From: Lycorma delicatula
Taxonomy: Eukaryota > Arthropoda > Insecta > Hemiptera > Fulgoridae
Assembly (NCBI RefSeq): GCF_047948215.1
Contig: NC_134464.1
Location: 35,525,020 to 35,589,019, forward strand
Reading direction: 5' to 3'
Length of the DNA stretch: 64,000 nt
Under the pieces are notes generated by a model. It saw only the letters and a list, made by a program, of their open reading frames with translations. It did not search any database and was not told where the DNA came from. The stretch's first letter is position 1; each line of letters begins with the position of its first letter. A program made the position numbers and the translations under genes. Shown in pieces: positions 33,868 through 46,800 of this stretch.

Positions 33868-34745
33868 TCATTTTTACTTTCCCGGCATCGTAGCTCTAGA
33901 GCTATGCTGCTGTAATAGCCCAAACAGCATAGCTTATGGTAATCAGTCTAAATGGGATATGGTTTTAGATAGATTTCATAAAAATCTACCTATTGTAATG
34001 GTTGGTATGATTCGACTTCCGGAAAATTTCGACATATCTTCGCGTTTCATATCCTCCAGTTCCCAAAACCACCGTCAGTTCAAAAGTCTATATATTTTTC
34101 ACTTTCTTATGGACACGATAACTGCTGTAATTTTGCTCCAATCACTTTCAAATTGATACATAAAATATAACGATCCAAAATCTTGGTCGAGTTCTTTAAT
34201 GGGAAAAATTGGACCGTGGGGGTGGAAATGGGGGCTTTTTCGAAAAAAAAAATATCGCGATAACTTTCTTAAGTAAAATATCGAATTCGTTTAAACTTCC
34301 TACTATTCTTTGGATAAGGGCCTAAAACTTATCTAAGTAAAGATTTTGATATCACCAACCATTGCCCCAGGAGGTGGAAAAATTGGGGTTTCGAAGACAA
34401 AAAAGAATCATACCTCTCTTAATAGATACAGTATCGAATCTGTTTAAGAGTGGTCGTTAGTCCTCTAAACATTACCTAATACTTTTGTCAAACAATTTTT
34501 GATATGACCAACCCTTATGACAAGGGATGACCAAAATGTTGCTGCGATTGCAAGAAGATGGGGTTGTACGCTAAACGTGTGAAATATTTTTCACATCCAA
34601 CCATTGTCGTATTGAACAAATTTGAAGTTTTTCTTAACTTTAAGGTGGAAATCTTTGCACCGGCGAAATCTACCTCCGCCTTAAGGCGTGTCGAAAGGGA
34701 TTTTTGTTGATTTCTCGATGTTTCAGGGCTCACTTACCCCCCCCC
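33868..34745. repeat. Repeat E copy 2 with a Repeat F-like tip at its left
   Basis: TTTTTACTTTCCCGGCATCG at about 33870 is the inverted form of the GGGAAAGTAAAAA tip at 18737. From about 34240 to 34740 the sequence matches 19430-19898 in reverse. It contains a single copy of the GATATGACCAACCCTTA segment (34501-34517), unlike copy 1. A C9-A9 homopolymer junction lies at 34738-34759. Confidence 0.5.
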
Positions 34746-37690
34746 CCCCAAAAAAAAAAGATAAGTACGTATCTTGGCGTATTTGAAGCTTAATAACTTT
34801 TGGGTGGATTAACCGATTTTGATGAGATTTGGTACGGAGACTTCTGTATATGAAGCAATTTGTTAGGAAATGTTTGAGAACAAGATCTGTAAGGGGTGAA
34901 GGTTAAATTTCTCAAAGTTTGGAAACAATCTGACTTTATATTAGTTCAGTATATCAGTACATGCTTATCTTAACATTTTTAAAAACGTTTGACTCTCAGT
35001 AGTTCAAACGATCCAAAATAATACTTTGAGGGCAATATTAAGAGTAAGGGAACCGATAGAAGTATAAAAATATCGATTTTTAGAAATTTTAACACTTTTG
35101 GTTTATTTAGACTTTCAATATTACAATAAAATTTCATCGTAATTCATCCCACCCCCAAAAAAATAAATTTTAGGTAAACATTGTTTGCACTTTTTTCAGT
35201 GGAATTTTTATTTTCTTCCATTTAACATAGTAAACGTAGACAAAAAAAATTGTATTTTCTTTATGGGGGAGCTGAGAAATGGTAAAAAATATAATTTTTT
35301 AGTTATTATTAAAAAATGTGTTATTATTATTTTTCCATTATATAAGAATAAATAATCAATACTAGGAAACTATAAAAACCTTGTTGTCAGTTTTTTCGAT
35401 ATTCAAAGAAATTTTGATTGAAAAACGCATGCTGGCCGGGAACTATCTTTACTAAATTGTCATCAACTGGTTTAAGAAATATGTGGTCGTTTTGGAAGGA
35501 GAGGATCATTAAGTTCATCCTCCGACCTTAAAAATGCTTGGATGTTATCGGAAATTATGCTGAAAATAGTTTTAAAAAATTGTTAAAAATTTACCAAATA
35601 AGGAATATTAATTATAAAATGACGTAGTTATTGTTTTTATGTTCATTCATCTTCTACACATTTGAAATATTAATTAAATATTAATTTAATTTTTTTATGT
35701 GTTATTCATAAACAAACCGGCACTTTTTGCCGTATTGGTACATTTTTTATAAAGTAATAAATTTCTTTGGGTCTTTTCCCTCTGTTTACTTCGCTTATTA
35801 ATAACAGTTGGTTATTCAATTTTAAAGATGTTTATCTGTGTAAAGTAGTTTTTTTAATACAAAAAATTATGTGTTTTTATAAATTCAGGAAGACGTTTCA
35901 TGTTTTGATAGATAATCCCTGTTTTAAATATTATATTAATTTTTTTATTTATGTAAGTTATATTGAACTTGGTCTTTTAAAGGACGAACGGGATATTAAA
36001 GTTCATTCTTTAATTTTTAAAAGGATATAATCACAATTAAACGTAATACTGATCTAAGAAAACGAAAGTAGAGATACTTCCCGTTTTTAGTCTCCGCTAA
36101 GCTATTAGAGAAAGCATAAAACCGGTTCGGTTGTATTATCTGGAGGAGAACAGCATTGCATAATAGTACTTAAATTAACATCGTGCAAGGTCAGTTCTGT
36201 ATTCTTTCTTTTTTATTTATATTTCATCCGTTCTTTTTTTTTTCTCATGTCAGTGAACTTAAGATTCTTTATTTTAACTATAACGCTATTTAAAATTTAA
36301 ATAACGGTATCTACTACGTAAACGTCAGTCATTTTATTAACAGGATTTAATTTATAAACAATCTTTTTATTAACAGATTACCTAAGAAAAGGTTGTAACC
36401 TTTAAATGTCATTCGGTTATCTTCCTTTTATAAAAATAAAGAAAAATAAAATAATCAGCTTCCGAATGTAAATGTATCTTTTATGTAATCAAGTTCATTT
36501 TAATATATTTGTCATATTAAAATGGTACATGTTTATAAAATATTACTAAAAATGATAAATCTTCTAAAAAACAACAGATAATGATAAATATTAAAATTTA
36601 TACGTCAAATGTTTTATTATCGTATGCAAATTTTGGTTTTACTTGTTTGCGGAAGAAGGGCAACATGTTGACGTGACTCCACACTGGGATTTTAATTTCT
36701 GTTATATAAGATGGTATCCAAAGGTTACTGAAATTTGGCTATAAAATATGAAAAATTACTTTAAAAATATATGACCATCGTTTCCTTTAAGTTACCATTT
36801 TTCATGGGTAATCCAATAATTCTGGATATCATAAGTCATCGGTTGTTAATTTTTGTCGGTTGGAAATAATCCTGGATTTATCGTCCGCTTATGGAATTCA
36901 GCGTGGATTTTTCAATGTTCTCTCCAAATTTCGGCTTTAAGCTTCTATTTTATCGTTTGAAACAAGAAAAAGTCGCATGTTAAGCATTATTTTTTATGTA
37001 AGGAGAATGTCTATCATTCCGTAACGAAAATCCCGTTACAAGATTCCTTGTCCAACACCATACGATAAGGTTACAACTAAATATAAGATAAGAGTATTCA
37101 CTTACAGTTTTTTTGGTTGGATCATGATCGTTTGCTATATTTGTAGCAATATTTTTATAATATTTCTTGTATTTTAATAATTGCAACTACTCAACTTTTA
37201 ATGCATTACCGTGTTTTTAATAGAATTTTTAAAAAATTGCATAATGCATTTTTCCAGTTGTATATTTTTGACCAGTCATGAGTTAAATTAAATGATTATA
37301 AGATCTTGACTTTTTAAATGTTAAAATCACTTTTCGCTGTTAAAAATAATATGTTCACTAATCGTAGACAAATAGTACAAAGTTCTATGAAAGAATCGTT
37401 CTTGGCATAATGTTATCGTATTAAATATTACTGGTAGACTAAAAAAAAAGAGGAATTAAAATAAAGAAACTCCCAATAAAGGCCCTATTACCACCATAAA
37501 CTATTTTTCTAGCCAATTTTAAATTGACTGTAAAAATAATTGTGGGTTTTAAAGAGAACAATTTCTTATTTTTATCGAATTCGATTTTATAACTACCATT
37601 TTGAATAGTCTAATTTAAATCACATTTAATATAGTATTAATAATCTTTACAGTAAAATTACCTTGAAAAAAAAACACCGTAACTTTATGA
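34746..37690. other. AT-rich spacer, about 2.9 kb
   Basis: At 34760-34930 a repeat-like segment (TTAATAACTTTTGGGTGGATT, GATGAGATTTGGTA) recalls Repeat F. The remainder holds only short motif-free ORFs such as 35767-36030, whose F/Y/I/L-rich translation reflects AT-rich DNA. Confidence 0.4.
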
Positions 37691-38080
37691 GAAAGACAGA
37701 CAGAAAATGATTGAGGCTTTTGAGATGTGGGGGTGGCGCAGAATGATAAAATGTTATATGGTAAGATCGTATAACAAATGAAGTATTATGGAAAATCGGA
37801 GAGAACTGGAATAAATACGATTTAATATAGGAAAAGAAAATGGCTAGGACGTTGTATGAGAAGAAAGTGTTTATTAGTAGATGCGATAAAAGGCTTTGTG
37901 AATGGAAGGAAAGGAAAAGATTTCAAATGATGGATGGCATTATGGAGAATGGAAAAATGCGGGAACAAAGAGGGTAGCAAAGGATAGAACAACATGGAGC
38001 GGAGCAGCCATGATAGGCTGCTCCTTCCTACTAGCCTGCCCTAATGGCAGAACAGTAGGAAAGATGAAGAAAAATGAGGA
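37690..38080 (+). pseudogene. Non-LTR retrotransposon RT C-terminal fragment
   Basis: From 37707 the plus strand reads MIEAFEMWGWRRMIKC, the LEAFEMWxWRRMxKI block after the reverse transcriptase domain of insect LINEs. After frameshifts come KKWLGRCMRRKCLLVDAIKG (IGHxLRxxxLLxxxxEG) and MMDGIMENGKMREQ (MIDxxxxGxYxxMKxxAxDR). The polymerase core is absent, consistent with 5' truncation. Confidence 0.65.
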
Positions 38081-39090
38081 AAGAATTCAAATCGATGTTT
38101 GGGGAGGACTAATTTTTTTTTTTTTAGTATTAATATTAATATTAAATAATATTAGACAACAGGTATAATCATAAAATCATAATTCAGTATGCATATAATT
38201 TTAATAATAAATGGTACACATTACTGATACTTATTCTTATTATATTTAAAGGTACAAAAATTGACCATTGTCTCAGTTCTAATTAAGGTTGTTCGTTTGT
38301 TAAGGAACCAGTGTTTACTTAGTGAAATTTCTTATAATTTAGTTACACGGGCAATGAAAATATAATGAAATATTTGTTAAAAAAAGAATATATTTTATTG
38401 CTTATAAAGAGACACTATAAATGGACAAATAAATTCATTAAAAATAAATCGTTGTAAATTACGTGGAGATTATTTAATTTCTTTTTTATAGAAATTTTCG
38501 AAGCAAATTATGCAGCTCATTTTCATTAAAGAAAAGAATAAATATTTTTTACAAATCAGATATAACAGTGGATTTACCGATGGCAAGTCAGTCAATATTT
38601 TACTAGCCCCGATTAGATTATTTTGAACTAAACTTTCCATGTAATTTCAAAGGAATGCGTTAATAATAGTTATAAAGCAAATTTAACAAAAAATAAAAAA
38701 TAAAAATACTTTTTAAAGAAAATTTTTCGTATTTCATCATCTGGTCTACGAATTAAAATATTTTTTTTTTGTGTTTTACTAATTCTATGTATGGGACTTG
38801 ATAATAAAAAAGTTTATTTCACTATATATGAGTAATATAATCTACAGATTTAACATTTCAATTATTTTCATGGTTTTTCTTTTCTTCTTCTTCTGACACA
38901 TGGAATTCTATTTTTAAAGAGGTAATGAAGGCGGTAATAAAAAGGTAATATTTTTCTTTTAAAATCATATGTTTTAGCATAATGACAAATAAGTTACTTA
39001 ATTTTTTAAAAATATTTCTTTTTATTCCTAACTTGTATGTTGCAATCTGTTCAACAAGTGACCAATAATCAATCCTCCCCCACCCATGGA
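38081..39090. other. AT-rich spacer
   Basis: No gene. The minus-strand ORF at 38858-39154 runs into the neighbouring SINE and is not credible. Confidence 0.4.
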
Positions 39091-39091
39091 C

Positions 39092-39343
39092 CAATGAGGA
39101 TGATACGTATGACGTTAAATGAGTTGTAGTCTTGTACAGACTCAGGCTGACCATTCCTGAGTTGTGTGGTTAATTGAACCCAAACCATTAAAATACACAC
39201 CGGTACCCGAGATCTAGAATTCACATCCGTATAAAAGCAATAAACTTTTCTAGGATTTGAACCACAGAACATTCGAATTCGAAAACCAAATTTTAAACAA
39301 GTGATTTACGATGACGACTTTACCACTAGGCTAGCCCGGTGGT
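39092..39343 (-). repeat. tRNA-derived SINE 1 copy, tail-truncated and diverged
   Basis: The head CCACCGGGCTAGCCTAGTGG lies on the minus strand at 39324-39343. An extra segment sits between boxes A and B relative to other copies (around 39280-39320). The tail stops near GAGGATGATACG, before the GCTAAACAGG end. Confidence 0.65.
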
Positions 39344-40944
39344 TTAATATTTAAAAAAAAAAATATTTTATTCAAAGCATTTTGAATTTTAAAACCAACT
39401 TCATAAAAGGAAAAGATTCTCAATTCGATTTGTATATTTATTGTTATTTATATAGAACATTTAAAGCTCTTTTTCACGTTTTATTATTGTTATTGTTTAC
39501 TATTGGGTTGTTGTAGGGTAATTATATATACAGAAAGAATCAAAAGTATGGAAACCCATAAAAATATTCCAGATAGAATACTGTAACTTTCAGGATAAGG
39601 TAACGGTCAACTGCTTTACCTTCTGACGAGAAATAGAATTTCAATCCCTTCTTGGGGAGTGGCCCAAGGGTAGTAACTCAGATATTTTAAATGGTGACAC
39701 CCTTTGTGTGATACATCATTTTGAACATCTCTGTAAGACAAGAACATCGGCATAAATAAAAAGTTGGTGCGATGTCTGTACCCAAAATGGCGGGGGGGGG
39801 GGGATAAAATTTGGAATTTGAAAATTACTAAATTTTATAAGTTCAAATAATAAAATTAAATAAAAAGAAATTAAACTGAGTTAAATTAAAATTAATCCAA
39901 TTAAAATAAAAATTTACAAAAATTAAAAAAATGTATTTTTTAACACATAAAAATTGTTTTTGTTCCGATTTAATGAGTAAATAAATAAAAACTTGTCACC
40001 GAATGAAGCTGATTAGCTTTGATGGTCACTTACCATTGTTGAAAAAAGGACACTTACTTCATTGTTCAGTAATATTCCATTTACAATATTTCATTACTGC
40101 ACTGTTAGTTTCTTATAAAAATTTATTGTGATCAGTTATTGTAATTGATTTTGTTTACCTTTACTGTATTTTTAAGCCACTTTTGTTATTTACATCCTTT
40201 TTACTTTTTTTTGTAATTATTATTTACTGGATTAATTTTTTCTGTGCTGCTTGCTAACATTAGTATCATCATGTCACTTAGTGAACAGAAGAGAGTCATA
40301 TTTTTAATGATGAGGTGGTTTGGTGATAAATTTTGGTCGTATAATGAGGTTTGTGAATTATTCACAGCAATATTTAGTAATCGTAACCCTATTTCAACAG
40401 GTACAGTGTCAAAAACTATCAAACGATTTTATAAAACTGGGAGCTTTAATAACAGCGGGAAACCAGAGAGGCATAAGGCATAATCTGCAATAAATAATAA
40501 CAAATCGTTAGTGATCATGCAAGAATTTATTGAGAATCCTCATTTCTCGACTCGGAATAGCGGCACGAGAACATAACATTAGACAATGTTCAGCGATTCA
40601 AACATTAAAAGTGAAAATTTCATACCTTTAAAAATTCGTCCGGTGCAAGAACTTAATGAAAAAGACTACGATCGAAGACTTGAGTTCTGTGAAATTATAA
40701 TGAACAATATTTCGGCAGATCCTAATTTATTAAACAACAGAGTTTTTAGCGATGAGGCAACATTTTCTTTTTATACGGCAATGTAAATAATCATAATAGT
40801 CGATATCGGACTGATAATCCAGGCTGGTATCGTGAGGCACATACACACTAACCAGTCAAAGTAAATATACGGGCAGGTATTGTGGATGGACAATTAATAG
40901 GGCCTATATTTACCGATGAAATTTAAATGCAGTGAAATATGAGG

Positions 40945-42090
40945 CTTTGCTTTATCGACCGTAACGTTATAAACATTCAAAACCTTGTCCCAAACTTCCT
41001 CACGCGGAACTCTGCGATGGAGCTGAGTGGAAGTAGGAGGTCTGTTCTCCTCTCCCTGGTAGATCAGACCGGAGTCTATAGTAAAATGAATTGAAGGCTT
41101 ATTTATATTGAGCAACTTAAAAACATAAGGGACCTAGGACTAAATTCGTTGTTGCGATCAACATTGCTGGTGATGTGCATTATATTTACCAATTAGATTC
41201 GTATGTTATAAACATTTACAGTCACTAGTAACTTACTAAAGTAGAACTAGGCGCGGGGACACGCGTGAACTACCCCGTGAACCGAGAAATCGGGGTCACG
41301 GAAGTAGCCGCTTTCCAGTGTACAGTAGGACAGTAAAAATGTCCGGAAGAGGCCTATATCGAAGGCGAAGGCTAAAATCACCGATGTAAATATCTACCGA
41401 GACATTTACATCGGTGACATTCCAACCGAGGCCTTGCTTATTACTGTGGGATATAATCAGTTAGCGGGTCTACAGACGACCTCCATTAAAGCCCATCAGG
41501 GCTAGGAACGGTGTGGGGGGGGGGGTGACGACCGGAATCAGCAAGGCGGTGTCTTCCCCTACGGGGGTTGGGATGTTCCCAACTTTTCCACGACCTGGCC
41601 GGAGTTCGTAAATTGCAATTACTATTTAGAGGCTTTAAGTTGATCAGATGCGACCGATTAAGGGAACTAGATTTAAATTGTCTTGTTGCGATCAACACTT
41701 TTTATGATATGCTTTAGTGCTGCCTTTAAACTCATTCATTTCCGAAGTACGAAACATTTACAATTACTTCTAGCTTGTTCAAGTATTGGATTAGGTGCGG
41801 GATTCGTGCTTCCGCGAACTCTGTTAACTAGTTTAGAGGGAAACGATCTAGAAGAGAAGGGAGATGTTCGAAAAAAGCCTACAGCGAATACAAAGGCCGA
41901 GTTAAAATTCACTGATGTAAATGTCTTCCGAGGCATTTACATCGGTGGCATCCCAACTGAAGCCTGGCTGATGACTGAGATGTAATCAGTTAGAGGGTCA
42001 AAAGACGACCTCCGTTTATGCCCATCAGTGCTATGAACGGGGAAGGGGGGACGACCGGAATCGTCACAATTCCGGTCTTGTCACAAAGAG
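40945..42090. repeat. GC-rich insert made of diverged tandem units of about 530 bp
   Basis: Unit 1 (41131-41660) and unit 2 (41661 to about 42065) share TTGTTGCGATCAACA, the fold-back ACCGATGTAAAT/ATTTACATCGGT, ATAATCAGTTAG.GGGTC, GACGACCTCC and GACGACCGGAATC. A third partial unit may precede them (GTTATAAACATT and GCGGAACTCTGCG near 40970-41020). It is much more GC-rich than the host transposon. The ORF at 41683-41985 lies in unit 2 and has no recognised domain. Confidence 0.65.
41373..41413. repeat. Perfect 14-bp hairpin within tandem unit 1
   Basis: TCACCGATGTAAAT and ATTTACATCGGTGA flank a short spacer at about 41375-41413. The equivalent at about 41910-41945 in unit 2 keeps the same fold with one or two changes, so the structure has been preserved or inherited in both units. 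Confidence 0.75.
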
Positions 42091-42778
42091 GTGTCTTTTC
42101 ACTATCTGATTACTTTCTATGGGGCTACATAAAAAGTATTGTTAATCATAATAAGCCCAAGATATTGATTTTTTACAAAATAGAATTAGAGAATCACTAT
42201 CACTACAGAATCATTAAATATTGCAGTATTATTGTTTTACAATCAAAATATTCTTAAGTTTTATTTATTTTTTTTTTTTTATTTTTTTTATTTTTTTTTA
42301 TTTATTTTTTGTTCCTAGCACAATGTTAAACAACAGGAGGACTTTTCGAACATTTATTAGAATGAAATTTAGAAAATAAGCAAACGTTATGCTTAATAAA
42401 TTTTTTTTTTTAAATAAATTTATTTTATAATATCCATTCAATAAAATTTTTGTAGATGTATTTATTTGGGATAACAGTTTCTTAAATTATTAATGTAATT
42501 TTTTTCAAAATCCAAAATATCTCGCCTCAATTTTGGATACAGACATCGTACCAACTTTTTATTTACACCATTTTTCTTGTCTTAGAGACTTTTAAAACGA
42601 TGCATCATATAAAGGGTGTTACAGTTTAAAATAGCCGAGTTATAACCATCCCCCAAGAATGGAATAAAATTCTATTTCTTGTCAAAAGGTAGTCACACCT
42701 TATTCTGAAAGTTACAGTATTCTAGTTGGAATGGTTTTTAAAGTTATTGAGGGGTTTCCATACTTTTTACTAGCTCTG

Positions 42779-43530
42779 TGTATCTTTTTTATATTTAAAT
42801 CATTTTAAATTCAAGAAACATTTTTAGGAAAAATTAGGTTGAAATAATATCCTTGCGCTGTAAAATGAGCCTTATAAAAGGCTCTGTAAAAGAGCCTTCT
42901 AGCTGGTTTGTAGTCTTTATAATTACTATATATCTTTTTTCTATTTTAATAAAGTTTATAATTTTTCGCCTTCTGTTCTTGTGAATGGATGGTTTTTTTT
43001 AGGCCCATTAATATTTTATTTAAAAATCAAATTTAAAAAAAAAAAACTAAAATTGGATCTGAATTTGCCAAAAATTGGAATAATTAAAATAGATTTTAAA
43101 TAACGAAGCAGATGCTAAAGTGTGGGTTAATATGTAAATTGTTGATAGTTGTTAATTACTTATGAATTTTAAAAGTCGACTTTTGTATCTTAATCAATAA
43201 AAATAAAAAAAATAGTTTTTTTAACAGTTTATTGTATTTTTTTTTCTTTTGAAGTTGTATTTTATTATTTAAATTTAATTAAGAGAATATATATTTAAAC
43301 TTTCCTGAAGAAAGAGAGAAAAGTAAAATATATGCCTGCCCAAAATGCCGCAAAAATTCACACGGTTTATTTTAAAATATTGTTTTTTTTATTTTTAGTT
43401 ATTAATTATTTATTTTCAGTATATTAATTATTCTGAAATTATTATTTTTTTTTTATGTTTTAATGTTTTATATAGGTATGTTATAAAAAGAAAATATATA
43501 AACAGTTTAAAATTTTAATCAAATTTTCAG
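42779..43530. other. AT-rich spacer between transposon and gene
   Basis: The 3' side of the minus-strand gene. Nothing is recognised except a duplicated AAAAGGCTCTGTAAAAGAGCC hairpin near 42876-42896. Confidence 0.4.
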
Positions 43531-43531
43531 T

Positions 43532-43537
43532 TTATTT
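43532..43537 (-). terminator. Candidate poly-A signal AATAAA
   Basis: TTTATT on the plus strand reads AATAAA on the minus strand, about 140 bp past the stop codon of the alanine-rich gene. Other AATAAA matches occur nearby in this AT-rich DNA, so the actual cleavage site is not fixed. Confidence 0.35.
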
Positions 43538-43674
43538 GATCAATTATTTAATTACATTACAAGTTAGAACAATTATTAATAATTATGTTACAATAATAAT
43601 AATAAATCAATTAAAAATATAATAATAAAATAATAACTATAAAAACAACATTTGGTTAATCGTTAGGATATTTT

Positions 43675-43879
43675 TTAACCCCATGGAGCGGAAGAGTGTA
43701 CTGGAGCATGTTGTGCTGATTGTGCAGCATGTTGTACTGATGCTGCAGCAGCTGCTGCCTTAGCTGCCGTTTTTTGAATTGCAGCTGCAGCTGCCTGTGA
43801 TCTTTGGATTGCTGCAGCTGCTGCTGCGGCTGCTTCTGAACGTTGAAGAGCTGATGCGGCTGCTGCTGCTGCTTCGTGT
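43675..43879 (-). CDS. Coding exon 4 of the alanine-rich gene, with stop
   Basis: It follows the acceptor CTTTTACAG. The first base completes the Arg codon split by intron 3, then 67 codons and TAA (43677-43675). It continues the IQRSE-Ala repeats and ends with a His/Gln/Ser-rich tail and APWG. Confidence 0.9.
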
Positions 43880-46800
43880 CTGTAAAAGAAAAAGAATTGA
43901 AATTTAATTAATAAATTATAAAAATAAATATTTATTTATTACATAATTTTAATGATTACATTTTCATCTGCTAAATACGTATTTATTTATATATATATAT
44001 GTGTGTGTGTGCGCGTGTATATGTTGTTTACATTGTACAACCTTATAACTTGAGACATATAAGCTCTCTAACGGCAAGCCTCTGAACTATTGGATTTAAA
44101 ATTTAGATTTTTTAATAAATAATTTTATTTTTAATCATTTCAGTTATTTAAATTTAAAAGATCATGAAATAATGTGTATCTCCACCCAGTTTTATTAATA
44201 ATCTACCCAGTCCTACAATTATCGTAAAATCATTTAAATATTATATTTTTAACGTTATTTTAAATATCATTTCTAACAATTAACATAATCAAATTAATAA
44301 AAAATCTGATGTGGACATCACATGACTTCCTTGTACGCTTATTAAATTACATATACACATTTTTTTTTAAATGAAAAGTTCATAAAATTTTATTTCACTA
44401 ATAACTTCTGATTTTTTCCATATTGTTTTTATTGTGTTATTATTTATCGTGAAATTTTTAACAAATATTTAAATTTATTATTAAAAATTATTATCAAATC
44501 AATATATTTAAATTAAAAAAAGAATAAAAAAAAGGAAATAAAGTCAGATTCGAACCGATGTGCCTTCTTCCCCTTGTAAGATCCAAATATTTCATTAATT
44601 AAATTTTTGTTTGGCCTTAACTCTGGAACCAATGAAAAGAAGTACCACTTATGATATATCGTTGAAAAGCTCTCAATTAGAGCTTATTACTGCAGTTAAG
44701 ATAAAGTCCAAAATGTTACAACAGTCTTAAATCCAAAATTTCAACATTCTACGGCTAATCGTTTTTGAGTTAATGCGAGATACATACATACGTACAGACG
44801 TCAAGCCGAAACTAGTCAAAATGGATTCAGGGATGGTACGAATGGGTATTTCCGTTGAAATCTGAACACCAAAATTTTTCGCGATTACATTGCTTTTTTT
44901 ACTTCGTATGAAAATGTAATTAGATTAAAAAAAAGATTAAAAATATTTCTATATTTGAGAATGTGTGTATTATTTGAGGTTTTATGTAAATTCTGTTTAT
45001 TATATTTATTTCTTTTTTCAAGTATAACATTTGTTTTAAATAAATTTGATTAAATATTTGTATTTGAAAATAATAAAATTTGTTAGGTCAAGAAAAATTC
45101 CGAGAAGTATAATATCCCTGTGTGGATGTGTTCATTTTATTCAACGTAATCTTGATTAATTTTCTATTGGTTTCCACTTGTTTTTCGCTATCGAGAAATA
45201 ATCTCTTAATAATTTTTTTTCTCTTGAAGTAGGCTGTAATATTGTTAAAAAAAATGTTACAGAGAAATTACTGTATTATAAAACGTGTAATAATGTTTAT
45301 TTTTATGCGTGTTTGTAGAAATGTATGTATTCTAGTTTTGTTTGTTTTTTTTTTCAATTGTTTCAATGCTAAATTTTATGTATATTTGATTACAAAAAAT
45401 TACTTCTTTTCTATTAATTAATTAATTAACTTTAATACGTTTTATTTTTTATTTTTTTATTTTTTTTATTTCACATATTTTTTCATATAAATTGTTTTTT
45501 TTACCTACCTTTAAAATGTATTGTTTTTCTCTCTGTGTATTTTGTGTACGATTATTTTGATCTTGTCAATGTTTCATCCAGATTCCAGGACTGGAAATTT
45601 TGAATTATTATTTAAAATAGTACATATTATATCAATTAATAACATTATATATACTTTTATATATACAGAGTGTATCGCGAAATTCTCCCGGGATTTTCAT
45701 AACCCATTCTATTCGTGAAAATAATGGAAAAAGTTCATATAAACATATCTTAAAATGTTTCGTTTGCAAGTTACGGCTAGTGAGATATTTCACTCGGATT
45801 TCAGCTAACCAGGTGAAACTGAAATCGTTCTGAAATTTTTATGACGTTAATTAAGAGGCAGAATTGGTGATTTCTTATGGTTTTCGACTTGCAAAATCGA
45901 ATAAATAGAAAAATGGTAGGCTTATTTTAGAATATTTATTATAAACTGGTACGTATAGGCACTTTCTAAATAAAATTCAGATTATTTTTTAACTTTTCTT
46001 TGTTTTATTGAACTTATGTTACACCACTTTCTTCAAAATTAAATTCTTTACAAGTTTTGTTTAAACGTTTGGTGTGTTTATTACCCATTTAATAATTTTT
46101 GTTGTACAGTATTTTTATCCCAATTTATTGGTTTTCATCCCAGATTTCTATAAAAACTACTGCATACTCGTATATGTGTATACTACTGCATATCTATAAT
46201 ATTAGACCATTTAACTATGGTTCTAGAACTTTATTTAGGTTAAAACTCATGACTAATATATATGAGGTTACTCTAAGTTATTCTGGCTCTTAATTAACAT
46301 CTTAAAATTTCACTACGACTTATTTCACCGGAGTAGCTAAAATCCGAGCGAAATCTTTCACTAGTCGTAACTCACAAACGAAACATTTTAGAACATTTGT
46401 TTATGAACCTTTTCCCATTATTTTCACTAGTAAAATAGGTTATGAAAGTCCCGGAAGAATTTCGTGATACACCTGTGTATATATTATTTATTTTGTATTA
46501 AGTGACTGATAAAAAAAAGTTGTAAAGTACTTTACAACATAGCAGTAGTAGTTGTTTGTTTCAATGTGTGTTTAATATAAGTAAATAATCTTCTGGTTTT
46601 TATATTTGTAATATATATAATTCTCAAAACTGTATTGTTTATAAATTATTTTTTTTAAATGTAGATTTTTATATTCTAGAGCCTACATAAGATTGTTCAA
46701 GTGAATAGTGTTCAAGTGATAGTCAAGTGAATATTACAAAAAATAAACGAAATAATTTTTTCCCCAAAAACGAAATCATAATTATATAGCTAATGAATGT

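Larger units (their letters stand above)
40271..42250 (+). pseudogene. DDE transposase fossil in two pieces
   Basis: The left piece starts MSLSEQKRVIFLMMRWFGDK at 40271 (N-terminal HTH), then KIRPVQELNEKDYDRRLEFCE (about 40629), NRVFSDEATFSFYTAM (40735-40782, first catalytic Asp in SDEATF) and VNIRAGIVDGQLIGPIFTDE (about 40861). The right piece resumes at about 42095 with LSDYFLWGYIKSIVNHNKPK, the DYFLWGYLKS block, and a short C-terminus. The second Asp block between them is lost or displaced by the insert. Stops at 40482 and 40784 also break the frame. Confidence 0.75.
39531..42778 (+). mobile_element. Long-TIR Tc1/mariner-type transposon, split by a GC-rich insert
   Basis: The left 255 bp (39531-39785) and right 247 bp (42532-42778) are inverted copies. 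Shared blocks include AAAAGTATGGAAACCC, AGAATACTGTAACTTTCAG, AGAAATAGAATTT and AATAAAAAGTTGGT.CGATGTCTGTA. Inside is a transposase fossil on the plus strand. A GC-rich insert at about 40945-42090 breaks the catalytic domain and adds most of the extra length; without it the element would be about 2.1 kb. TIRs this long are unusual for mariners, which normally have about 30 bp. Confidence 0.8.

Noticed and set aside
41683..41985. 100-codon ORF in the GC-rich insert as a gene
   Set aside because: It lies inside a diverged tandem unit, the sister unit does not keep the frame open, and no domain is recognised.
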